NCBI GenBank assembly: GCA_905203765.1
Contig: CAJKXC010000075.1
Location: forward strand, 1-11,354
DNA length: 11,354 nucleotides
Direction: 5' to 3'
Source of the DNA: an uncultured Bacteroides sp.
GTDB taxonomy: Bacteria; Bacteroidota; Bacteroidia; Bacteroidales; Bacteroidaceae
How positions within the stretch are numbered: the first letter of the stretch is position 1; each line of letters opens with the position of its first letter. Made by a program: the position numbers and the translations under genes. Of the stretch, positions 1 through 6,529 are shown in pieces. The notes under the pieces were generated by a model that was not told the origin of the DNA, did not search any database, and saw only the letters and a list, made by a program, of their open reading frames with translations.

Positions 1-221
1 GACAAGAAGAAACAAGAAGACTTCACAACAGATATTATGGCAAGACCATGAGAAATGCTGTTCGTAAACTTCGCGGTACTACAGACAAAGCTGAAGCATC
101 AGCTATGTATCCCGGCATTACTAAGTTGTTGGACAAATTGGCTAAAACCAATGTTATTCATAAGAATAAAGCTAACAACTTGAAGTCTAAGTTGGCTATC
201 TATATCAACAAGCTGGCTTAA
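1..221 (+). CDS. rpsT: 30S ribosomal protein S20, 3' part (partial)
   Basis: The left edge cuts this gene. The frame opens at base 3 and gives 72 codons before TAA at 219-221. The residues read QEETRRLHNRYYGKTMRNAV near the start and end in SKLAIYINKLA, which match Bacteroides S20, usually about 84 residues, so roughly the first 12 are missing. S20 is a basic helical protein that binds 16S rRNA early in 30S assembly. The Lys/Arg-rich composition and lack of acidic clusters fit. An intrinsic terminator follows 28 bases after the stop, so rpsT looks transcriptionally separate from gyrB downstream. Identification is by recognition of the family sequence. Confidence 0.95.
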   Translation, partial: QEETRRLHNRYYGKTMRNAVRKLRGTTDKAEASAMYPGITKLLDKLAKTNVIHKNKANNLKSKLAIYINKLA

Positions 222-248
222 GTCGATTGTTACACAAAAGTTATCGAG

Positions 249-276
249 AGGCTGAACTTTTTAGTTCGGCCTTTTT
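249..276 (+). terminator. Intrinsic terminator of rpsT
   Basis: GGCTGAAC (250-257) pairs with GTTCGGCC (264-271) with one G-U wobble, extended by an A-T pair at 249/272. The loop is 6 nt and a run of T follows (272-276). This is a standard rho-independent terminator placed 28 bases after the rpsT stop. Confidence 0.85.
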
Positions 277-388
277 GCTTTTCCCCTACTCCTCTCTCAT
301 TTCTCCAAAGGTTTGGCTTCTGTGCTAAAAAGCTGTAAACTACCCGAATTTATCTCCCGGTTTGGTTCTATATCTCAAGGATTTTCAC

Positions 389-396
389 TATATTTG
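389..396 (+). promoter_or_regulatory. Putative gyrB promoter (-7 element)
   Basis: TATATTTG matches the Bacteroides -7 consensus TAnnTTTG, 29 bases before the gyrB ATG. The -33 element is poor: the nearest TTTG (361-364) sits 24 bp upstream, longer than the usual 19-21 bp. The start of transcription would fall near 403, leaving a short leader with no Shine-Dalgarno, which is normal in this group. Confidence 0.55.
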
Positions 397-425
397 CTCT
401 GTTATTACAATTAGGAAAAAACATT

Positions 426-2387
426 ATGACCGAAGAACAGATTCACTCTGAAAACGGGAACTATTCTGCCGAGAACATCCAGGTACTGGAAGGTTTGGAA
501 GCGGTAAGAAAGCGTCCCGCGATGTATATTGGAGACATTAGTGTCAAAGGACTCCACCATTTGGTTTATGAAGTTGTGGACAACTCTATCGACGAAGCGC
601 TCGCCGGTTATTGCGACCACATCGAAGTGACCATCAACGAAGATAATTCCATTACCGTACAGGACAACGGACGCGGTATTCCGGTAGACTATCACGAAAA
701 GGAAAAGAAGTCCGCACTGGAAGTCGTTATGACCGTATTGCACGCCGGTGGTAAGTTCGACAAAGGTTCTTACAAAGTTTCCGGTGGTTTGCACGGTGTA
801 GGTGTGTCTTGTGTAAACGCCCTGTCTACACACATGACGACACAGGTTTTCCGTGACGGCAAAATCTATCAGCAAGAATACTCATGCGGCCATCCGCTGT
901 ACTCCGTGAAGGAAGTCGGCACCACCGACATTACCGGTACACGCCAGCAGTTCTGGCCGGACGATACCATTTTCACCGAAACGGTTTATCATTACGATAT
1001 CCTGGCAACCCGTATGCGCGAGTTGGCATACCTCAACGCAGGTATCAAGATTTCGCTGACCGACCGTCGCGAAACGGACGAAGAAGGCAACTTCAAGCAG
1101 GAAGTATTCTACTCGGAAGAAGGTTTGAAAGAGTTTGTCCGCTATGTGGACTCTTCACGCGAACACTTCATGAACGATGTAATCTACATCAATACCGAGA
1201 AGCAAGGCACGCCGGTGGAAGTGGCCATCATGTACAACACCTCTTATAATGAGAACGTTCACTCTTACGTAAACAATATCAATACCATCGAAGGTGGTAC
1301 GCACCTTGCCGGTTTCCGCCGTGCGCTGACCCGTACACTGAAAAAGTATGCCGAGGACAACAAGATGCTGGAGAAAGCCAAAGTCGAAATTGCCGGTGAT
1401 GACTTCCGCGAAGGACTGACCGCTGTAATCTCCATCAAGGTGGCAGAACCGCAGTTCGAGGGACAGACCAAGACGAAGCTCGGAAACAACGAGGTGATGG
1501 GCGCTGTAGACCAGGCCGTAGGCGAAGCACTCTCCTACTATCTGGAAGAGCATCCGAAGGAAGCCAAGTTGATTGTAGACAAAGTGATACTGGCTGCACA
1601 AGCACGTATCGCCGCACGCAAGGCACGCGAGTCCGTACAACGCAAATCACCGATGTCCGGTGGCGGCATGCCGGGTAAACTGGCGGACTGCTCCAGCAAG
1701 GACCCGGACGAATGCGAATTGTTCCTCGTCGAGGGTGACTCCGCCGGTGGTTCCGCCAAGCAAGGCCGTAACCGTTCTTTCCAGGCTATCCTGCCGTTGC
1801 GCGGTAAGATTCTGAATGTGGAGAAAGCCATGTGGCACAAGGCATTCGAGAGTGACGAAGTAAACAATATCATCCAGGCGCTGGGTATCCGTTTCGGTGT
1901 AGACGGAGAGGACAGCAAAGAAGCCAATATAGACAAGTTGCGCTACAAGAAGGTAATCATCATGACCGATGCCGACGTCGATGGTTCGCACATCGACACG
2001 CTGATTATGACGCTCTTCTTCCGCTACTTCCCGCAAGTGATTCAGCAGGGTTACCTGTACATCGCTACTCCACCGCTTTATCTTTGTACCAAAGGCAAGG
2101 TGAAAGAGTATTGCTGGACCGACCAACAGCGCCAAAAGTTTATCGACACCTACGGTGGCGGCTCTGAGAACGCCGTACACACCCAGCGCTACAAAGGTTT
2201 GGGTGAAATGAACCCGGAACAGTTGTGGGAAACAACCATGAACCCGGAAAACCGTATGTTGAAACAAGTACATCTTGAAAACGCAGCCGAAGCCGACTTC
2301 ATTTTCTCCATGTTGATGGGTGAAGACGTAGGCCCACGTCGCGATTTCATTGAAAAGAATGCAACGTATGCAAATATCGATGCATAA
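426..2387 (+). CDS. gyrB: DNA gyrase subunit B
   Basis: GyrB is the ATPase subunit of DNA gyrase (A2B2), which introduces negative supercoils in the cytoplasm. The 653-residue length is normal for a type without the large proteobacterial insert. The GHKL ATPase domain is at the N-terminus, with EVVDNSIDEA, the DNGRGIP nucleotide-binding loop, and SGGLHGVG forming the ATP lid. A transducer domain follows. The TOPRIM domain holds EGDSAGGSA (E436, D438) and DADVDGSH (D517, D519), which bind the catalytic metal. RYKGLGEMNP lies near the C-terminus. The residue aligning with E. coli Lys447 in the quinolone region is Arg (LPLRGKIL), while Asp426 is conserved as D438. ParE is the alternative, but QGRNR plus the ILPLRGKILNVEKA block and the position after rpsT favour GyrB. 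The start is the first ATG after the promoter, and MTEEQ fits Bacteroides homologues. No gyrA is adjacent. Confidence 0.96.
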   Translation: MTEEQIHSENGNYSAENIQVLEGLEAVRKRPAMYIGDISVKGLHHLVYEVVDNSIDEALAGYCDHIEVTINEDNSITVQDNGRGIPVDYHEKEKKSALEVVMTVLHAGGKFDKGSYKVSGGLHGVGVSCVNALSTHMTTQVFRDGKIYQQEYSCGHPLYSVKEVGTTDITGTRQQFWPDDTIFTETVYHYDILATRMRELAYLNAGIKISLTDRRETDEEGNFKQEVFYSEEGLKEFVRYVDSSREHFMNDVIYINTEKQGTPVEVAIMYNTSYNENVHSYVNNINTIEGGTHLAGFRRALTRTLKKYAEDNKMLEKAKVEIAGDDFREGLTAVISIKVAEPQFEGQTKTKLGNNEVMGAVDQAVGEALSYYLEEHPKEAKLIVDKVILAAQARIAARKARESVQRKSPMSGGGMPGKLADCSSKDPDECELFLVEGDSAGGSAKQGRNRSFQAILPLRGKILNVEKAMWHKAFESDEVNNIIQALGIRFGVDGEDSKEANIDKLRYKKVIIMTDADVDGSHIDTLIMTLFFRYFPQVIQQGYLYIATPPLYLCTKGKVKEYCWTDQQRQKFIDTYGGGSENAVHTQRYKGLGEMNPEQLWETTMNPENRMLKQVHLENAAEADFIFSMLMGEDVGPRRDFIEKNATYANIDA

Positions 2388-2392
2388 GATCG

Positions 2393-2438
2393 GTGGTTAA
2401 TGATTAGTTGTTAATAATTAGTTTTAGTATTTAACCAC
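2393..2438. repeat. Small inverted repeat after gyrB
   Basis: GTGGTTAA (2393-2400) and TTAACCAC (2431-2438) are perfect inverted arms around an AT-rich centre that repeats ATTAGTT twice (2403-2409 and 2417-2423). It lies just after the gyrB stop and before the strong terminator. It might protect the mRNA 3' end, but the 30-nt loop makes it weak as a hairpin. Confidence 0.4.
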
Positions 2439-2484
2439 TGAGCAATACGTTTTTTATTAACCAACCTCACATCTTACAACGAAG

Positions 2485-2530
2485 AAGCCCCGGATGGGCA
2501 GGATACTCCTGCCGACCGGGGCTTTTCTTT
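2485..2530 (+). terminator. Strong two-part hairpin terminator of gyrB
   Basis: The outer stem pairs AAGCCCCGG (2485-2493) with CCGGGGCTT (2516-2524). The inner stem pairs GGCAGGA (2497-2503) with TCCTGCC (2507-2513) around TAC. A small interior loop (ATG/GA) separates them. A T-rich tract, TTTTCTTT, follows (2523-2530). It terminates gyrB and, because the hairpin is symmetric, may also stop leftward transcription of the convergent gene ending at 2529, although the tract on that side is poorer. Confidence 0.9.
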
Positions 2531-4031
2531 ATTCAAACTCATCTATCGGCTCGAATAGGCCCGGAGCGAAGTCCAACCGGACACCACCGTCCTTATATTC
2601 CAGAACCAGAGCATAATCGCCCACCCAATACATATGGATGAACTGAAGAGGGTGCGGCGCGGTGTATTCGAAAACGGGGGTGAAATACACTCCGTCACCT
2701 TCCGAAAAGCATCTATAAAAAACCAGTTCGTCTTCACCATCAAACAGCCGCTTTGCGGTGACAATCGTTCCCACATCGCCATTCACAGCTACCTGGTCAA
2801 CCGGAAGAGACAAGCTTACCCCATCGTCATGCACAACATAATAACAAACATTATAGAAATCGCCCTTACTCGAAAAGGCAAGGTGAAGCATCTGCTTCGG
2901 ATCATAGCCATAGTATTCGTATCTCCGGCCTTCATCATCGGACACATTGAGAATTTCGTCACCAAACCGGTTACGGATAATGAGCGGACGTCTGTCATCA
3001 CCCTCTCCAAAGTACTTGGAGTTACGCGATTGCTGTTTAAGGTCGGCACACATAGCCGGTGTGAGTGATGTTTGTTCCATATCTGTCTGCGGTTCGGAGT
3101 CGTAATAAACCTCGGCCACTACTTTGCCCCACTCATAACGTTTTCTTGATGCAATTCCACCACCATCAAAATCATAGTAAGTTTCGAAAACGCCGTGAGG
3201 CGTCCAATCATAGGTGAAACGCTCTACTGACAGCAGTTTGCCCTGCTTATAATCGCGTATCTCGATAACATCTTCCAAACTATCGACGCAGGTAGAATCA
3301 CATCCATCTTTAAGGGCCGAATATATCTCCCCCGACTGGTCAAAGACAGTACGCTTGACCAAAGACCTTGGCTCTACGTCAAGCGCGTAGCATTCCTCAA
3401 CCACAGGTGACCCGCCTTCTTTATAGAGACTGCACACCATTTCAATGGCGCTGACATTGGTCATTGTTTCTTCGTATATCCAAGATGTCGACCAGCCATC
3501 CTGCAAATTATCTTTATACCTCAGGACTTCTATAAGCCTGCCGTCATCTTCCCAATAAGAACTGTTTCCATTGAGCATTCCGTCAGCGTACTCGCACCTT
3601 CTACGCAAATTACCGTTCTTATACCATTCTTCATAAATGCCTTCTCTTCCTTTGCTTGTAGTACGGTACTCCTCAAAAAGACTGCCATCAAAGAAAAACT
3701 TCCGATGAAGAGTCTCACGATTATTCAAGCGAATGTCCTCATTCAGAAGAGCGTCACTTTTCGTATCATAGTGGCGGATAGTATCTCCTTGCACCCCGTC
3801 CTTAAAATTGGCGATGTAGTAACGCGCTACAAAGTTATCGGTAAAGTAGCTTACTTTGTAGCAGCCATCCAGCGGCTTTCCGTTATGAAGGTATCTATTT
3901 CCTTCTTTCTGATACTCCAAACTGACCTCGGCCAGTGGCTGCTGTGCACTAACCAATGTTGCAAACAGCAGAAAGGACAGTATCAATATAGTTCTGAGCA
4001 TTTGTGTTTTCTTATACATGTCGCGTTTCAT
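2529..4031 (-). CDS. Secreted protein with MORN/YwqK-like repeats
   Basis: This is a 500-residue protein with a probable signal peptide: basic residues, a hydrophobic run at about 12-27 (LRTILILSFLLFATL), then VSA followed by QQ, with likely cleavage after A29. No lipobox Cys is seen, so export to periplasm or surface by signal peptidase I is inferred. Between about 110 and 180 there are two or three repeats with a YxxWYxNGxLxxxxxYxxGxxxG pattern, as in YEEWYKNGNLRRRCEYADG. A further unit near 285-310 (GVFETYYDFDGGG) is weaker. This resembles the MORN-like 'YwqK antitoxin' repeats (COG2849). That family name does not prove an antitoxin role, and no toxin partner is adjacent. The C-terminal 180 residues, rich in Tyr, Asp and Phe, match nothing I recognise. 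M1 is used; M5 or M11 would also keep the signal peptide. The gene starts 30 bases after the DUF3109 stop with no visible promoter, so co-transcription is likely. Confidence 0.75.
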   Translation of the reverse strand: MKRDMYKKTQMLRTILILSFLLFATLVSAQQPLAEVSLEYQKEGNRYLHNGKPLDGCYKVSYFTDNFVARYYIANFKDGVQGDTIRHYDTKSDALLNEDIRLNNRETLHRKFFFDGSLFEEYRTTSKGREGIYEEWYKNGNLRRRCEYADGMLNGNSSYWEDDGRLIEVLRYKDNLQDGWSTSWIYEETMTNVSAIEMVCSLYKEGGSPVVEECYALDVEPRSLVKRTVFDQSGEIYSALKDGCDSTCVDSLEDVIEIRDYKQGKLLSVERFTYDWTPHGVFETYYDFDGGGIASRKRYEWGKVVAEVYYDSEPQTDMEQTSLTPAMCADLKQQSRNSKYFGEGDDRRPLIIRNRFGDEILNVSDDEGRRYEYYGYDPKQMLHLAFSSKGDFYNVCYYVVHDDGVSLSLPVDQVAVNGDVGTIVTAKRLFDGEDELVFYRCFSEGDGVYFTPVFEYTAPHPLQFIHMYWVGDYALVLEYKDGGVRLDFAPGLFEPIDEFE

Positions 4032-4061
4032 ATTTAAAATTCATTGAATAGGGTAATCTGT

Positions 4062-4643
4062 TTATAGCATATTCTGCTTTTTCATCTCTTCCGCCACCAG
4101 TTCCAGTTCCGCATACCAGTCCTCGCCGAACTTGCGAATCAGCGGTTCTTTCAGAAACTTATAAACCGGAAGATTCTCTTTCTGACCGAGTAGCACGGCA
4201 GCCTTGCAGACATCCCACCGGTTGTAGTTGACGGCTTTATAGACGCCATAGTCTCCCACCCTTATCGGATAGAGGTGGCAGGATACGGGTTTATAGAAGT
4301 TCACTTTCCCTTCCCGGTAGGCTTTCTCGATAGCGCAGTAGCAGCAGCCTTTCTCATCGTAGCAGGTAAAGACGCAATCTTTGTTATTGACGATAGAAGT
4401 CACCAGGTCTCCTTCCCTGTCGGTATAAACCACCCCCTGTTTATCTATGACGGCACGCGCTTCGGGCGCAAGCTCGTCCCAAATAACGGGCAATACTTCT
4501 TCCAACTTCTCTATTTCATCCAACTCCACCGGCGCTCCGGCATCTCCTTCAATGCAACACGCACCTTTGCAAGCGCCAAGGTCGCAAAGAAACTTCTCGC
4601 GCAGCACATCAAGGCTTACGACTGTGTCGCCAATTTGCAGCAT
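4062..4643 (-). CDS. DUF3109-family cysteine-rich protein
   Basis: This is a 193-residue cytoplasmic protein with no signal peptide or membrane segment. It resembles the DUF3109 family common in Bacteroidota. The striking feature is the cysteine pattern: CxxxxCxxxCC at residues 20-30, a second cluster (C90, C94, C100, C101, C103), then C122 in the PVSCHLYPIR motif and C146 in WDVC. This resembles metal- or Fe-S-binding proteins of the YkgJ (CxxCxxCC) type, but no metal or reaction is established here. The start ATG at 4643 gives MLQIGDTVVSL. The gene lies 103 bases downstream of gpmI in the same direction, across the palindromic repeat at 4663-4730, and 30 bases upstream of the MORN-like gene. 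No TAnnTTTG box was found in front of it, so read-through from gpmI is the simplest model. Confidence 0.85.
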   Translation of the reverse strand: MLQIGDTVVSLDVLREKFLCDLGACKGACCIEGDAGAPVELDEIEKLEEVLPVIWDELAPEARAVIDKQGVVYTDREGDLVTSIVNNKDCVFTCYDEKGCCYCAIEKAYREGKVNFYKPVSCHLYPIRVGDYGVYKAVNYNRWDVCKAAVLLGQKENLPVYKFLKEPLIRKFGEDWYAELELVAEEMKKQNML

Positions 4644-4662
4644 AACTCTCTGAATATTAAAA

Positions 4663-4730
4663 AGGCACGGATTACACGGATTTCACTGACTTTACAAAAA
4701 GAATCCGTGAAACCTGCGTAATCCGTGCCT
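4663..4730. repeat. Palindromic intergenic repeat (GCACGGATTAC type)
   Basis: Outer arms AGGCACGGATTAC (4663-4675) and GTAATCCGTGCCT (4718-4730) are perfect inverses. Internal words also pair, including TTTCAC (4681-4686) with GTGAAA (4707-4712). ACGGATT occurs twice in the left half, so alternative foldings exist. I recognise the GCACGGATTACACGGATT word as typical of dispersed intergenic repeats in Bacteroides. It sits between gpmI and the DUF3109 gene, 20 bases before the latter's start codon, so it would form a large hairpin in any read-through transcript. Confidence 0.75.
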
Positions 4731-4746
4731 AAGAATAATTATTTAC

Positions 4747-6270
4747 TTACTTTATCAAGTCTTTTCCCGTCATATCAGCCGGCTGCTTCATTCCCAGGAT
4801 ATGCAGAATAGAAGGAGCAACGTCTGCCAATACACCGTTTTCAACCTTGGCATCCTTGTTCGCTGTTACATAAACAAAGGGAACAGGGTTCAGCGAGTGA
4901 GCGGTGTTCGGAGTACCGTCTTCGTTCAAAGCGTGGTCGGCATTGCCGTGGTCGGCGATGATGATAACTTCGTAATCGTTGGCCTTGGCTGCTTCTACGG
5001 TATCTTTCACACATTCGTCGATGGCTTTTACAGCTTTCTCGATGGCTTCGTAGATACCGGTATGGCCTACCATATCACCGTTGGCATAGTTCACAACGAT
5101 GAAGTCGAACTTCTTGGTATTGATAGCCTCAACCAGTTTGTCTTTCACTTCGTAAGCGCTCATTTCCGGCTTCAAGTCGTAAGTAGCCACCTTGGGAGAG
5201 GGAACCAGGATACGCTCCTCTGCATCGTACGGAGTCTCGCGACCGCCGTTGAAGAAGAATGTAACGTGAGCATACTTCTCTGTCTCGGCAATGTGAAGCT
5301 GAGTCTTGCCATTGGCAGCCAGATACTCGCCCAAAGTATTCTGAACATTTTCCTTGTCGAAGAGGATATGAACACCCTTGAAAGATGCGTCGTACGGAGT
5401 CATACAATAGTACTGCAAGCCCGGGATAGTATGCATGCCCTGTTCCGGCATATCTTGCTGAGTCAGGACTACGGTCAATTCCTTGGCACGGTCGTTACGG
5501 TAGTTGAAGAAGATTACCACATCACCTTCCTTGATAGTACCGTCGCAGTTCGCATTGACTATCGGCTTGATGAACTCATCCGTAACGCCTTCATCATAAG
5601 ACTCCTGCATAGCCTGAACCATATCCGAAGCAACCTTGCCCTCACCGTTCACCAGCAGATCGTAAGCCACCTTCACGCGTTCCCAACGCTTGTCGCGGTC
5701 CATTGCATAGAAACGGCCTACGATGGAAGCAATCTTGCCGGCTGACTTCTCGCAATGAGCGGTCAGTTGTTCGATAAAGCCTTTACCGCTCTTCGGGTCG
5801 GTATCACGGCCATCCATGAAACAGTGAATAAAAGTATTCTCGATGCCATACTCCTTGGAGATATCGCAAAGTTTAAACAAATGGTCGAAAGAACTGTGTA
5901 CACCACCGTTGGAAGTCAATCCCATGAAGTGGATATTCTTGCCGTTTTCTTTGGCATAAGAGAAAGCAGAAACGATTTCCTTGTTCTTCAGGATGCTGCC
6001 GTCGGCACAAGCGCGGTTAATCTTCACCAGATCCTGGTAAACGATGCGTCCGGCACCGATATTGAGGTGGCCTACTTCGGAGTTACCCATCTGTCCGTCG
6101 GGCAAACCAACGTTCTCACCGCTTGCCTGAAGTTCGGAGTGCGGATAAGTAGCCAACAGGCTGTCCCAGTACGGAGTAGGCGTATTGAAAATCACATCAT
6201 CTTTGCCTTGATCGCCGACACCCCAGCCATCAAGAATCATTAAAAGGGCTTTCTTACTCATAATATTCAT
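4747..6270 (-). CDS. gpmI: 2,3-bisphosphoglycerate-independent phosphoglycerate mutase
   Basis: This enzyme interconverts 3- and 2-phosphoglycerate in glycolysis and gluconeogenesis without the bisphosphoglycerate cofactor. It belongs to the alkaline phosphatase superfamily and uses two Mn ions. From the first ATG it is 507 residues, the usual length. Visible motifs are LMILDGWG with metal ligand D14, MGNSEVGHLNIGAG with the phospho-accepting Ser64, HCFMDGRDTDPKSG, RDKRWERV, FFNYRNDRAKELT, NYANGDMVGHTG, and IIADHGNADHA with the C-terminal metal ligands. An alternative ATG three codons in (6261) gives MSKKALLMILDGWG, the usual start in relatives, and may be the true one (504 residues). A promoter and a 10-bp inverted repeat lie upstream. 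The gene is divergent from corA and probably heads a leftward cluster with the DUF3109 and MORN-like genes. Confidence 0.96.
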   Translation of the reverse strand: MNIMSKKALLMILDGWGVGDQGKDDVIFNTPTPYWDSLLATYPHSELQASGENVGLPDGQMGNSEVGHLNIGAGRIVYQDLVKINRACADGSILKNKEIVSAFSYAKENGKNIHFMGLTSNGGVHSSFDHLFKLCDISKEYGIENTFIHCFMDGRDTDPKSGKGFIEQLTAHCEKSAGKIASIVGRFYAMDRDKRWERVKVAYDLLVNGEGKVASDMVQAMQESYDEGVTDEFIKPIVNANCDGTIKEGDVVIFFNYRNDRAKELTVVLTQQDMPEQGMHTIPGLQYYCMTPYDASFKGVHILFDKENVQNTLGEYLAANGKTQLHIAETEKYAHVTFFFNGGRETPYDAEERILVPSPKVATYDLKPEMSAYEVKDKLVEAINTKKFDFIVVNYANGDMVGHTGIYEAIEKAVKAIDECVKDTVEAAKANDYEVIIIADHGNADHALNEDGTPNTAHSLNPVPFVYVTANKDAKVENGVLADVAPSILHILGMKQPADMTGKDLIK

Positions 6271-6296
6271 TGAATTTAATTGTACAATCTTTTTCT

Positions 6297-6338
6297 ACCG
6301 CGAAAACGTTCTATATGAGAGGGAACTATTTTCGCGGT
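6297..6338. repeat. 10-bp inverted repeat in the gpmI leader
   Basis: ACCGCGAAAA (6297-6306) and TTTTCGCGGT (6329-6338) are perfect inverses 22 bases apart. The right arm falls about where gpmI transcription should begin, just downstream of its -7 box (6340-6347). It could be an operator or a hairpin at the extreme 5' end of the mRNA. Confidence 0.55.
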
Positions 6339-6339
6339 G

Positions 6340-6347
6340 CAAAGTTA
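6340..6347 (-). promoter_or_regulatory. Putative gpmI promoter (-7 element)
   Basis: On the minus strand the bases read TAACTTTG, matching TAnnTTTG. It lies about 70 bases before the gpmI start. The -33 element is not clear. Transcription would begin near 6334. Confidence 0.6.
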
Positions 6348-6389
6348 CAAAAAACGACGGTTAAAGCGTAGTCTTTCAAATGATTTATG

Positions 6390-6397
6390 TACTTTTG
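6390..6397 (+). promoter_or_regulatory. Putative corA promoter (-7 element)
   Basis: TACTTTTG matches TAnnTTTG. Transcription would start near 6404, giving a leader of roughly 125 nt before the corA ATG. No good TTTG is present at -33. It is divergent from the gpmI promoter, about 43 bp away. Confidence 0.55.
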
Positions 6398-6426
6398 CCT
6401 CGCTTTATAAACAAAAAATAGGAAAT

Positions 6427-6471
6427 ATGGACGATTCAATCCCGCGAACGTGCAATAGTATTCACCATTAA
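6427..6471 (+). CDS. Possible 14-residue upstream ORF in the corA leader
   Basis: ATG at 6427 opens a short frame, MDDSIPRTCNSIHH, ending at TAA (6469-6471), 58 bases before corA. AGGAA lies immediately before it, too close to act as a good Shine-Dalgarno. A leader peptide controlling a metal transporter is a known arrangement elsewhere (mgtL-mgtA in Salmonella), but a frame this short can arise by chance. No family is recognised. Confidence 0.25.
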   Translation: MDDSIPRTCNSIHH

Positions 6472-6472
6472 A

Positions 6473-6524
6473 GCGAACGGAGCCGTTGGTCGCAATGCCT
6501 CTGTCCGCACTAAAGAAAGGAGGC
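6473..6524 (+). promoter_or_regulatory. corA leader: hairpin and maskable strong Shine-Dalgarno
   Basis: A hairpin is formed by AACGG (6476-6480) with CCGTT (6483-6487), extended by GCGA/TCGC across a GG bulge (6473-6493). Downstream, AGAAAGGAGG (6514-6523) sits 6 bases before the corA ATG. From memory of the Bacteroides 16S 3' end (CCTCCTTTCT) it would be fully complementary, which is unusual in a group that rarely uses Shine-Dalgarno pairing, and it supports the corA start. GCCTCT (6497-6502) can pair with GGAGGC (6519-6524), which would cover the ribosome site. A regulatory role is inferred. Confidence 0.45.
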
Positions 6525-6529
6525 TAAAC

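Noticed and set aside
1647..2273. A 208-codon open frame on the minus strand
   Set aside because: It lies entirely antisense to the TOPRIM half of gyrB and has no promoter or family resemblance.
2529..4031. Toxin-antitoxin system based on the YwqK-like repeats
   Set aside because: The protein has a signal peptide and there is no small toxin-like gene beside it; the neighbours are DUF3109 and gyrB.
4663..4730. CRISPR array or attachment site
   Set aside because: It is one palindromic unit without regularly spaced direct repeats or spacers, and with no integrase or cas gene nearby.
4801..5745. A 314-codon open frame on the plus strand
   Set aside because: It is antisense to gpmI, whose catalytic motifs are all intact. 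The translation is Val/Leu/Ile-rich with no recognisable family, a usual shadow of codon bias.
6422..6529. A longer N-terminus for CorA
   Set aside because: The frame is open back to 6422 but has no ATG, GTG or TTG, and the strong Shine-Dalgarno sits just before the ATG at 6530.
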